Positions 12,672-22,909 of a DNA stretch of 64,000 bases are shown one piece after another. Origin of the DNA: Uloborus plumipes (taxonomy: Eukaryota > Arthropoda > Arachnida > Araneae > Uloboridae); contig JAXGGA010001160.1 of NCBI GenBank assembly GCA_038373865.1, positions 62,001 to 126,000 on the forward strand. The letters are read 5' to 3'. Position 1 is the first letter of the stretch, and each line of letters opens with the position of its first letter. The translations under genes and the position numbers were made by a program. The notes under the pieces are model-generated. The model was not told the origin of the DNA, did not search any database, and saw only the letters and a program-made list of their open reading frames with translations.

Positions 12672-12682
12672 CACACACACAC
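12600..12682. repeat. Compound microsatellite (CT)n(CA)n
   Basis: A CT-rich tract is followed by about 30 CA units with one CG interruption. It is the mirror design of the (TG)n(GA)n tract at 40394-40472. An 84-codon minus-strand frame here is only the repeat being read through. Confidence 0.95.
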
Positions 12683-13006
12683 AACTATGTACTAGTAAAA
12701 CATTTGTACACATGTAAACATTTGAAAACATTTCGTCACGGGTCAGGTTTGTTTTTCAGCAATCAGTCACAGAAACAACTCCGTCTGCTCTCTTGAAATT
12801 AATACAATTAGAGATTGCACGAATGACAACAAGCAATTTTTATATTAAAATCAATAAAGATCGCTGAGCAAGCTGCCCAAACTATTCATATTTCTGTTCT
12901 AAATGTCAAAGCGAAAAACAGAGATCGATAAATATTGCAATTTTCGACAGCAACTGGCATCGGTGATAGCTGTTTGTCATTTTAAAAGACATCTTGTCGT
13001 AAAAAT

Positions 13007-13755
13007 TAGGGATGCACCGATAAGCAAATTGGCCGATTACCGATTACCGATTAATCGGTTGTTGATAATCGGCCGATTAATCGGCTGAGCCGATTAATGA
13101 CAAAGATAATTGTTTTTCTACTACCAATTTTACCATTACTATTTTTTATCTCTTATACAATTCCAAGTTTAGAAATAGTAAGTAATTTATTTCTGGGAGA
13201 AGATTTTTTTCCATTCTCCTAGTTTTCACAAAATAATTTCAATATTTTATCAAATTTCTTAGAACCAATTTTCATATTAGTGTCAATAATATTATTAACA
13301 CATTGTTAGTTATGTTGATTGGAAATAAAAATTAATAAAAAAAAAGGGGGGGGGGTGAACAGTTCAATTTAGGAGTACTTTTAATTCTTATATTTTAGTA
13401 ATCAGTAGCAATTTAATTCAATACTTTTATTCTTTGAAAATTAGAGGTTATCTGAAAGCACTGTGCTAAGGAGAAAACTATCGCCACATGAAAAATGTTG
13501 CATCATTGTCTATGTATATTTATTCAAAGTAGGAGAATTCATTAAAAAAAAACTTTATATCAACTGTGAGGATTATTATTACTGTTAATAAAATTATTCA
13601 TCATAGTTTCCTAGTGAAAGTATACTTTAAAGAATAATATCTGAAAAATATTTTTCAGCCGATTAATCGGTCCAATTTTGCCGATTATTAATAATCGGCA
13701 AAGTGGCCGATTATGGCCGATTAATCGGTACCGCCGATTAATCGGTGCATCCCTA
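13007..13755. mobile_element. hAT MITE with 8-bp TSD
   Basis: The ends are TAGGGATGCACCGAT and its inverted complement, followed on both sides by repeated ccgattaatcgg and ggccgatta words. The 8-bp target duplication gtaaaaat is exact (12999-13006 and 13756-13763). The 749-bp element is AT-rich inside and has no transposase frame, so it is non-autonomous. The sub-terminal attaatcgg repeats, several at each end, may be transposase-binding words (inference). Confidence 0.92.
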
Positions 13756-13763
13756 GTAAAAAT

Positions 13764-14465
13764 GTCAAACAAATGATATCAAGATGCGTTTCCCTGCATT
13801 TTTGGTTAAGATGATTTAACTCTCTATTATGTTCTCTCAAAAAACGCTTCACATTTTAGCTCCGAACTAAAAAGAAAATTTATGTGTCTGCGACATATCA
13901 TCTTAAAGTAGAAGGCTATGGTCTACGATATTTACAACAGAAAATGAAGAACGTTTAAAAGTTCCATCCAAACGTTATGAGATTTGAACAAAAAAAAACT
14001 TGGTAGCTATTTGAAAAATCATTTTTTGAAAAATCTCTTTATTTTCTGAAGCATTTGTTGAAATGGATATCTCAAAAATTGAAATATTGTTTCGCAGATT
14101 AAAAGAAAGAGAAAGGTGTTGATAAATACATTATTTAGTCCCATCTTAATTCAAATCAGTTCGAATTCTAAGCAAATTAACAACTTATTTCCGATCTAGA
14201 AGTTAGAAAGATTACTACACGTCTAGAAATCTTGTTTTAAAATGTTATAAATGAAAAGAATTTGTCTTAAAAAATTACTTTTGACCTAAAATATAGTAAT
14301 TCATTGAAAAAAAATTCACATTAAAAGTTATAAATTAAGCACAAATTATTTTCAATCCAATAATTATTATTAGAAATTATAGAAGTTATTGCAGGAAGGC
14401 ATCAAAAATTGGTTTCTTTCTTTAAGTTAACTATCAGGCTCGGAGATTATTTTTTATTGACCACC
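13764..14465. other. AT-rich noncoding stretch, nothing supported
   Basis: No end structure, tandem repeat or coding frame is visible. Confidence 0.45.
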
Positions 14466-14732
14466 GAGAATATTTCAGCGAAGAGATTGATTAAATATCA
14501 TTGAAAGTTAAATACATTATTTATCTTGAAAATACAGAAATTATGAGTCTAAAACAGAAAAAAATAAGATAAAATTTCTTAAGGGTTTCTTTATTATAAT
14601 AATCATTATTCCAAGATGAGCTTAAATCTGGATGGATAGATTACTTAAAAGAAGTTTTTTAAATAAAGATTTTTTAAGATTAACTGTCACTTTTTTAAGA
14701 CCAAAATAAATTCAGAAATGTCTGCTTAAAGA

Positions 14733-14859
14733 CAGGCCCGTCATTTTCCCCTCACTTGATCCTGTATTTACATATAAGTGGGAGTGGTTTTTGCTGTTTT
14801 CTGGTGAAATTGTATTGTGTTTTTACCCTTTGCTGGAAAAACTTAAAATGACGGGCCTG
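14733..14859. mobile_element. 127-bp hAT MITE inserted in the 243-bp array
   Basis: The left end is CAGGCCCGTCATTTTCCC and the right end, reversed, is CAGGCCCGTCATTTTAAG. It is flanked by cttaaaga (14725-14732) and cttgaaga (14860-14867), a 7-of-8 match for a hAT duplication. The insertion breaks the array's tgcttgaagac marker, so it entered after the array formed. Confidence 0.85.
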
Positions 14860-15797
14860 CTTGAAGACTGTATTGAAGATTATCTTAAATTTAGACACTT
14901 TAACTGTATATATCTATTTAAATAAAGATCCGGAAATTGAACATTTTGTTTCTTTAGTAACATTCAGTTTTTTCTACTATAAAAATCCCTGTTCAAAGAT
15001 TAGCTCAAAACATAACTTACTAGAACATTATTTCAAATAGGATATATTTTTTAAAATCATAAGAAACATAGTCAAGAATAACTGAAGTTTAGAAATGATA
15101 GTCTGAAGACTGACTTGAAAACAATCTCAAATTTCTAAATTTAAACTTTCATTGCTATTTAAATGAAGAAACCAGGAAATCGAACGTACGTAGCATCTTT
15201 AACATTAAGGTTCTTTTTTTATAATATCCAAATCACTACTCCAATATCAACTCAAAACTAAATATAATTGCTGGAACAATATTTAAAACAAGATAATTGT
15301 GTAAAGAACATAAATAACACATTTAAGCCAAACTCAAGTTTAGAAATGACTGCTTGATTAGTCTCAAAAATAATTGTAAATTTCTAAACTTGAAGTTTAT
15401 GTTGTTGTTCAAATGAAAATCTAAAAACTATTAAGGTTTTTTTTTTTACAATAAAAAATCACTACTCCAAAATCAGCTCAAAGCAAAATATAATTGCAAG
15501 AACATTATTTGAAACAAGATAAATGTTCAAAGAACATGAATAACAAGTTTAAGAAAAAACCCAAGTTTAGAAATAACTGCTTGAAGATCGTCTTGAAAAT
15601 GATTACAAATTGATAAACTTAGATTTTTACTTCTATGCGAATAAAGACCTGGAAATTGATCGTATTTAGCCCGTTTAACTTTTTTTCTTTTTGTCATAAA
15701 AATCGCTGCTACTCGAATACCAGCTCAAAAGTAAATATTGTTTCTAAAACATCATTCAGAGCGAAATGAATGTTTAAGGAATATAAATAAAACCTCA

Positions 15798-15898
15798 GGT
15801 AGCACAAATAACCTTTAAACGTTTTATAAACGTTTTTAAGCGGTTGTTACAACGCTAATAACCATTTTACAACCTTTAAAAAACGAAGTGTGCTACTT
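15798..15898. mobile_element. Possible small TIR insertion in the 243-bp array
   Basis: caggtagcacaaataacc at the left and gtgtgctacttg at the right form imperfect inverted ends of about 12 bp. Between them are palindromic aacgttttataaacgttt and aaaccttt words. The segment is extra relative to the array spacing. No clear target duplication was seen. Confidence 0.45.
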
Positions 15899-16185
15899 GG
15901 GAAGCTAAAGTCTAACTCAAGTTTAGAAATGAGTGCTTGAAGATTGTCTTGAAAATAATGGCAAATTCATATACTATTTTTTTTTTCTATTCGAATAAAA
16001 ACCTGGATATTGTGAACGTATTTAGCTCATTCAACCCCAAGGTACATCTAACTTGCCATAAAGAAAATCCTTAACGTAAGGGGCGACAGAACGTTTTGAT
16101 TCGAATCACGTTGCCGATCGAAGGGAGCAGTTGAAGAGATTGCAATATAAACACGTAATATCTAAACTTGTTTCGCACTCTAAAA

Positions 16186-16413
16186 ATGATCGCCACGATG
16201 TTTCTCATTTTATTTTTCTTGTGTACTTTTCCCACTGTCCCAATTTCTGGTTACTATTCAAGACGTGTAGCTTCGTTTTCTTCTTCTGCTTTCCGGCGAT
16301 TCTCCAGAAGCCTCGTAACGACCACAAGGTTCCCACCGAATGAGAAGATGGCCAAAATTCGTGATCAAGTGCAGTTGAATAGAGAATCGGCAAGAAATGG
16401 ATGCAATTTGTAA
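16186..16413 (+). CDS. Candidate secreted-peptide exon (hypothetical)
   Basis: Not recognised. From the ATG at 16186 (context aaaATGa) the frame gives 75 residues. It opens with a hydrophobic core rich in F, L and I (about residues 4-18), then VPISG, a plausible signal-peptidase site near residue 22, then a basic Ser/Arg-rich mature part with an RR pair near 26-27 and an FRRFSR segment near 40-45. It ends with a lone Cys close to the stop. Local composition is less AT-rich than the flanks, and the 100 bases upstream also look like 5' UTR. An upstream in-frame ATG at 16168 adds six residues and weakens the signal peptide. It may be the first exon of a longer gene or a short peptide precursor. 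A chance frame is quite possible, because no homolog or splice partner can be shown. Confidence 0.3.
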   Translation: MIATMFLILFFLCTFPTVPISGYYSRRVASFSSSAFRRFSRSLVTTTRFPPNEKMAKIRDQVQLNRESARNGCNL

Positions 16414-16419
16414 ATTTTT

Positions 16420-17388
16420 GGTGACCAATTTTTTTAAAGGATGCACTTTACGTCTGACGGAATGAGTAAGCAGTTGTTTTCACATAAGTTGCTTACTTTA
16501 TCGGAAAAACTTTAAAATTCACATTCACCGGGAGTCATTCTTCCTCATCTCCAATTTTACTTGTTTGCTTTGATTTATTATTTACAGTTCTAGAGCTTGA
16601 ATATGAATATGCTTCCTTGCAGTGACTTAAGAAATCAGCCAAAGAGGTAAAACATCTCAATTTTGCACGAACAAAACAGATATCTCATTGGACAGATTAG
16701 ATCTTACGTAAGTGGATGGAGCTTTGTTTTACCTCTTTTAGCGCCATTGGACAGAAACTTCAGCACCTTTTATAGTTTATTCGTGTTGCGAATCATTTGA
16801 AGCCACAGATTAGCAACCTCCATAAAGGTGTATGATTTAAAAATACTTAGTAATCAGAATTTTTCGAGACATTCCTCATCAAGTAAAAACCCAAGAGGAA
16901 CTGTTTATAATTTTGAAAAATAGTAGCATATTCATAAAAAATACTACAAAACGCGTACGTACGAAACGTACACTTAATTTTAAAAAAAATCACATTTCTT
17001 TCCTTTGCATATTTTGTCACCAAATAATTTATAATCGGAAGAAAGTATTTAGCATTCTTTGCAATTGAGTGCATGAAAGTGGATGTAAGTGGTAAAAATA
17101 AGTATTTGAAAATAACTTGTAGAAATGGTAGGAGAATCTCTCATCTGTTTTGGGGCAAGAGCTGGTACTAGCAGCCCAGGGAGTGGCAGCCGTACAGCAA
17201 GGTTTAGAAAAAAATAATAATAAAAACTAACCAAGGGTTTGATTTTAGTATGGGTCTTATTCAAAAATTAAACCAGTCCAAATACTTCTCTCTGCGTCTC
17301 ATTGCTTCAAATGTTCAGGGTTAGGTGTTGTTCGGCATACTTAACTATCGGCTATACTACCAACTTATCGGCTACACTACTTAGGTAT
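16420..17388. other. Noncoding stretch with a small inverted repeat
   Basis: The words aaagaggtaaaac (about 16640) and gttttacctcttt (about 16727) are inverted around a ~75-bp loop. Bases 16728-16800 (gttttacctcttttagcgcc, then ttttatagttta and tgttgcga) resemble 32392-32465, so this is a dispersed repeat. Nothing else is supported. Confidence 0.45.
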
Positions 17389-17396
17389 CAGACAAG

Positions 17397-17983
17397 CAGG
17401 GGCGGCAAATAAGGGGGGCAAGAGGGGGTGATCGCACCTCCAAATATTATTCGCAGAATGTTAAAAACTGGTAAATTCAATTAATGTATAGCACAAAGTA
17501 CTGATCACGTTCAAAAGGAACTAAAATAGCTTATTCATTTTAACAAAAATTGATAAATCTCTTCCTTAAACATATTCTCAAGGTTATTTCTAATAAGTCA
17601 GGATTCTGAAAAAAAAATTTTCTGAAACAAGTATAACGGGACAAGAAAGTATTTACAACCTAAGCTGTTTGGGAAATAGCACAAGACACTGGGAATCGAT
17701 GGAAAGAAAACACTTCTTTTTGACTCCAAATATTGCAGCGTATAACTTGACTGAAAGTTAAAAACTAATTACTAATTAAAACATTTTGCGTGACAACTAA
17801 TTACAAAATAATTTTTCGCTTTGGTCTAAAAAATTTAAATTGTTTCGTAACTCCAATTTTTCTAAATATTAAATCCATTTTAAGATGTTTTTCCCTTTAC
17901 AAGTGTGTATTTTGTTCCATACTGAGGTACTTCATATCTAAAAAACTCACCCCCTCAAACGAAAGGCTGAAATGCCGCCCCTG
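17397..17983. mobile_element. hAT MITE (CAGGGGCGGC ends) with 8-bp TSD
   Basis: The left end is CAGGGGCGGCAAATAAGGGG and the right end, reversed, is CAGGGGCGGCATTTC. Flanking cagacaag is duplicated exactly at 17389-17396 and 17984-17991. The 587-bp interior is AT-rich without a transposase. The terminal 13 bp, with the G-rich sub-terminus, are typical of hAT non-autonomous elements of animals. The 69-codon frame at 17790-17999 runs out through the right end and is not a gene. Confidence 0.92.
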
Positions 17984-18363
17984 CAGACAAGCAATATAGC
18001 TGGTAATGACGATGGATAAAGATATGGTTGTTCATTTCTGTTTAAAATTGCTGTAAGAGTCAAATATTTATACAAATACAAAAGAGACGATCAGCAGCAG
18101 GCTTGAGGGTAGCTAAGCTGGTCAAGTCATGATTCCAAGTCCTAAGAGCGCTTTTGTAATTTATAATTTCATAATGTGATTGTAATAATAGTAACTGGAT
18201 CGGTCACATGTCATTAACATTACTATTGTAACCAATCAAATATTTGTGAGGATGGCATTCCCAGACGTGCATAGATATGCCAAAACTTAGCTGAAAAGCC
18301 TCCCGGCAGATCCGAGTGGCATTTCTGAAATCATTTTTGTAAAAATTATTATTTCGTAACATA

Positions 18364-19085
18364 ACTAGCAGTACCCGCACGGCGATACCCATGCAATAAA
18401 TGTGAGGGAAGTCAAGTGAATAAATTGAAATTTACTCCAACCCTCTGAAATAAAATTACTTTATTCTTTAATTCAAATGTGCTTCACAACCTTTTAAATT
18501 AAACTAAAAGTTCAGTTAAAGTTTAAAACACAATTCGCCAAATAAACTAAAAAGACATTAAGTTTAGTTATTAACAGGAGATATTAATTACTCCAATTTA
18601 GTCAATTTTCAAGGCTTAACTTTACACACAAAATTTAAACCGCAATGAAACTTCAGGGACAAAAGAGCAGTCTGTCTGGAAAATGGACCTAATGTTTCAG
18701 TTTTTCGTACATAGTTAAGCCTTGAAAATTGACTCGATTTGATTAATTAATACCTCCTGTTCTAATTAACGGAGAGAAAAGTGCTAAAACTTTTCTTTTT
18801 CAGAAAAAAAAATCCTTTCCAGCGATATATAATTTTGGGGTGGGAAAAATTCCCCCCCCCCCCCTCAATCATGGCGGATACACCAAAAATGAGACTAATT
18901 AATTAATTTAAAAATAACTAATTCGAAATTTAGAATTTGGCCTTCGAGATGCATTACACGGGGATACGTTCGAATTTTTGTGCCAAGTTTCAGGTCTGTA
19001 GGTGCTGTGGGGGCTTCTGGCCAGCGGTTACAAAAGTACAAACAAACAAACAAACAAACACCGTCATCTTTATATATCGATATTA
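18364..19085 (+). mobile_element. Dispersed repeat with ACAAACAAACA tail and internal palindrome
   Basis: It begins ctagcagtacccgcacggcg and ends in ggttacaaaagtacaaacaa, repeated acaaac words and ctttatatat. This start/tail layout is common in arthropod dispersed repeats, which are Helitron- or SINE-like; the class is uncertain. It holds an inverted pair of about 55 bp: 18572-18626 (caggagatattaattactcc to aaggcttaac) against 18713-18768. The repeat at 46105-46425 shares the tail in opposite orientation. A run of 16 C lies at 18851-18866. Confidence 0.55.
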
Positions 19086-19089
19086 TAAT

Positions 19090-20100
19090 AACAAAAATGG
19101 AGTGATTAAGTATCATTTTTAACTTGAATGTGAAAATCAAACATTTGTTTGAACGGCGGTTGAATACATACATGCTTTAAAATTAATCTTTCATTTCCAA
19201 AAGAAATTCCTTAGAATGTACCCCTTAATTAAGAGTAAGAGCAGCTAAAATACATTCATCAAGTCCTATAAAAAAGCAATTTTTCTTCATGCTTAAGACA
19301 TTTAAAATAAACCCACTGATTGGATTAATCTTTAGCTAGAATAAATACAAAGGAGGCATTGGATTAGAATTAAAGTCACTCTTTTTTGTTAACTTAAAGA
19401 ATACTAGCGATTCTAAGAACTCAATAAAAAAAAATCTGATCATTATATTTCGCAAAGGATGCTCCTTTCAAAGAATTAAGAATAATGGAACTCTCCCTTT
19501 TTAACCAATGAAGAAAGTGACCTCAACACTTTGTCTGAAGGACAGGAAGTGAGATTCTTTTTCCATTGACAGACTGACCGAAAGTAAGAAAAAGAGTTGC
19601 TGATTTTTCCATTCTTCTTCTTAATGCATTATTGAAAGTAAAAAGATGCGACTGGAACTTGGAAACTTCAGCTCATCTTTCTATCTTCTTCGGTCCTATT
19701 GGGTAGTTCGTTCTTTTGTTGCACTGGTAACGGAAATAAAAACTCCCTTCGCTTGCTTTTCAAAATTGTTCATTGTTCTTTGTGTTGAGTTTCGGTGGGG
19801 TTTAAAAAAAAAAATACTGTACAAAACAGAAATCTGGAGAACGCGACATTCACAAAGAAAAGACAACGGCGAAAGACCGAATATTTCGGTGAAACACCGG
19901 TGAATGTTGAGATTCTCCTGTTTCAGTCTTATGGGCGATCCCTTGGTAACAGACGTATCAGTTTTTCACAAAACAGCGTACTAAGACAAAAAATATGCTA
20001 AATCTTTGTTTTATTTCACAAACTTTATGAAGAACGTGGACTCTACTTCTATAAAAATGCATTTTAACTTTGAAGATTTCCAGAAAAATATTTAAATATA
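19090..20100. other. Noncoding stretch, nothing supported
   Basis: Short frames at 19646-19903 and 19795-20001 overlap in different frames and look random. No repeat ends were seen. Confidence 0.45.
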
Positions 20101-20108
20101 TTTTTCTC

Positions 20109-20147
20109 CGTAACGGGCGTATCTCGTAAGATACGTCCATTACCGAG
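20109..20147. repeat. Isolated near-perfect hairpin
   Basis: cgtaacgggcgtatct, loop cgta, then agatacgtccattacc. About 13 of 16 positions pair, and the GC content is well above the surroundings. It may be a minimal foldback element or the remnant of a palindromic MITE. Confidence 0.6.
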
Positions 20148-20208
20148 CCAAAACAACATCACAAAAAAAACTGTTTTGAGGAATCTTTATCGAGTTTTAC
20201 AGAGATAC

Positions 20209-20579
20209 ATTTAAAAAAAATAGATGTTTTTACAGTATAATACAGATAACCAGTATTGTACTTTTACAGTAACAAACAGTAAATTGCTAATTTTATAGTA
20301 GTAAACTGTAAAATTACTAGTTTCAGTTTTTACAGAGCATTTTACAGTTTTAAACTGGAACCTCTGCTGCCAGTATTATACTGCTGTTTTTACAGAGTAA
20401 TGAACCTAATTTTATGGTAAAATTGCTAATTTTACAGTAATAAACTATAAAATTGTTAGTGTTACAGTAATAAACTGTAAAGTAGCTAGTTTCAGTTTAT
20501 TATTGTGCTTTTACTGTTTTAAACTGGAACCTCTGCTTCCAATATTATACTATAAAAACAACAGCTTTTTTTTGCAGTG
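20209..20579. mobile_element. CACTG-ended TIR element, copy 2
   Basis: The left end is decayed (catttaaaaaaaatagatg) and the right end keeps tttttgcagtg. The interior has the family modules: ttttacagtaataaactgta, aaactggaacctctgctgcc and tattatactg. It has no coding capacity and no recognisable TSD. Confidence 0.75.
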
Positions 20580-20599
20580 TAGAGCCCTTATTCTTAATA

Positions 20600-22635
20600 A
20601 AATTAAGCTGCGAAAGAAGGATCCAACATATTCTTTCATACAGTCTTTGCGGGCTGTTTTGGGGAGCAACTGCTGCTTTTTATTAATATGGAATTGCCCA
20701 AGAATTAAGGGATTATGGAGCCGGAAAGAAATATTTTACAACACGCTACAACCTACTAGTATTCTGCATTGACATCACAAATAATGCTTCATTGAATACA
20801 AAAATAATCAAAGCAATTAGCTTCTTATTGAAAGGAGATTCATATCAAGCGTTTACTACTAATGAAACGACCTTGTGTCCCAAACAATGATACATTCCAG
20901 TCACCTTGAGCAGAACAATAAATATAAAATGTAAGCTACGAGAAAATGCAGTGGTCATTATTTTTTTGCAGACCAACAATACTCATAAACAATGAAGTCA
21001 AAATGGCATTCAAAGTATTTCTACTTCTAACATTTATTTTAATGACGTGTCGCTAGAGTTGACATTCTAATATGTTACTAAAAGGGGTGGATATTGTGAA
21101 GAGAGAGAGAGAGCGGGAATGGGGGTGTGGAGAGGGGCTGTACTCCACTTATTTTTATGAACACTATATCATTGATTTTATGCTAACTAGAATAGCAACG
21201 TTATAGCTGTTAAGTTTTACTATTGCTAACAAAGAGATAAAAATCAGGTATGTTATTCATATGATTAGTATTGAGGTCATTCACCCAAGTTTTATTTGTA
21301 TTCCACTTGTCTTTATACTTTAGTTGATGCTAAGAATTGTTGAAATAAATATCCGAAAACTTTTATTTTTGGTCGGTGACTGATACTTTTATGTCATCAT
21401 CAATCGATACTCTAATGTTAAGCTGTTAAAGAGTCGATTTGTTTTCAAGTAAAATCACGCTACTATTGAACTATCTAAAAACCAAATCTTAGATTTAAAC
21501 GATAGAGGAAATTCATTTAAGATAATATTGTGATTATTTATCTGAGTTTTAGTGTAGGTAAATTTACTTACATTGTTTAATGCTTTAATTACATGCTAAA
21601 CTGACATATTCATCCGAAAATCTGTTTTCACTTAGGGGTTTTTTAAACTTTCATCACATATTTGTTTCGTTGCATCTGTGGATGAAACAAATCAAAGGAT
21701 TTCCTTTTTAAATTATGTTTATATAGCCAAATTCAACTCAAAAACTAGATAAAAACTAACATATTTAACTACAAAAATCGCATACATTAAAGATATTCTT
21801 TAAAAGACTAGTTCCAAATTCTTTATCAAACCGTTTCTCTAGCTACTCCTGTACAAAAATATTCGTTGAGTTCATGTACTGCTAGTAGTTCAAAGATCGA
21901 TTTTCTGTACTAAAGAATAGTTCGTTTTTCGCTGGTAGGCTGAATCATATTAATTCTATAGTCAACCCAACAAAATATAACAAAAGATGATTGTTATAAT
22001 TCATTAACGTTTTAATAGAAATTTCACTGTTCTTAAACGGACGAATGAGCATATTTTTACCCTCAAGAATGCCAGCCAGAAATGCTATTCATACGATTGA
22101 GCTTGAGAATTTTTATTCAATATCAATGCTTTGTTTCATATCTCAGCAAGAACAGTTGAAGTAATAAATATTCCACAAAAGTCTAATATTTTCTCAATTG
22201 GCATAAAAGTCAGATGGGGACACAAGGGCAATTTCAGAACTTTTAATTTGAGAAAGGTAATTTTTCTTCGTTATTTTGATTGATTTTATTTATTAATCAA
22301 ACTATTTTAAACTCTCCGATCTTCCTAAAATTTAGGACCCTAGGCTGCTTCATGCATTGAAAGTTTTGTAACACAGTTGTCATTATTCACGGTCAAAAAT
22401 GGGGGAGTTTACAATTACGTAGAACTGTCATCATTTTCTATGTGAAACCTTTACACTCAACCCTGGACCAGGAGCTATCTGCTAGTAACATATTACTGAT
22501 ATCTAAAACATCATTTACTTTAATTATCAAAACTATTTTAGCTCCACCAAAAATAAATACATTCATATGCTTAACCCTAAGATTCCCCATTCAGCATCCA
22601 GTATCATCTTATAGTTCTAACTCATTGTGTATTGC
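20600..22635. other. AT-rich noncoding stretch, nothing supported
   Basis: A GA-rich tract (gagagagagag) lies near 21100. No repeat ends or credible frame were seen. Confidence 0.45.
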
Positions 22636-22639
22636 ATGT

Positions 22640-22905
22640 TCCTGCCTTAGCCCTTGCTTAGGGGCGGTTACTCACTGCTTTATACCCGAGCTCTGCCTTA
22701 AAATTTACGAGTTGTACCGTCCAAGTGCGGTCGCTCGCTGGTATTCTAATTTCACATTAGCTACCAGTTTTTTTTGGCTCTCTTTGCTCTATAAGAGGAT
22801 TTTTGCCTCCAACTCGGCTACTTTCCTATTCCATGCTGATGAGTGCATAATAAGCACGAAACTGCAGTCCATGGATCGAAATAACCGAGTTGGCAGTGTA
22901 TTGCA
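22640..22905 (+). mobile_element. Retroelement fragment carrying the hammerhead ribozyme
   Basis: This 270-bp block is richer in G+C than its flanks and reads as a unit (gcggttactcactgc, then agttgtaccgtccaagtgcg and gtcgctcgctggtattc) running into the ribozyme. Type I hammerheads with a very short helix III are known from Penelope-like retroelements and some SINE-like repeats, so the block is probably a terminal-repeat piece of such an element. No reverse transcriptase or GIY-YIG domain is visible nearby. The 174-codon frame (22442-22966) across it crosses the ribozyme and has no known domain. Confidence 0.6.
22809..22893 (+). ncRNA. Type I hammerhead ribozyme
   Basis: All core elements can be read in order. 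Outer stem I strand CCAACTCGG (22809-22817); inner stem I strand CCATG (22831-22835); core CTGATGA (22836-22842). Stem II is GTGC, loop ATAATAA, GCAC (22843-22857), then core GAAA (22858-22861). Minimal stem III is CT/AG around GC (22862-22867), plus the conserved A-U pair 22861/22868. The cleavage site is TC, with C at 22869. Stem I then closes with CATGG (22870-22874) and CCGAGTTGG (22885-22893). Every helix position listed pairs perfectly. The RNA should cleave itself after C22869. Very short stem III forms often act best as dimers or with tertiary contacts from stem I. The open end is stem I, so the topology is type I. Confidence 0.9.
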
Positions 22906-22909
22906 TAAT

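Larger units (their letters stand above)
14470..16040. repeat. Diverged tandem array, ~243-bp unit, about 6 units
   Basis: The marker gtttagaaatgnntgcttgaag recurs near 14711, 15089, 15332, 15566 and 15920. Each marker is followed by cttgaaaat, an aattcttaaactt-like phrase, gaataaagacctgg, a poly-T tract, and ctcaaa(a/g)taaatat. Spacing is 233-243 bp once the inserted element at 14733-14859 and the possible insertion near 15800-15900 are subtracted. The units are diverged. This may be a local satellite expansion. Confidence 0.75.
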
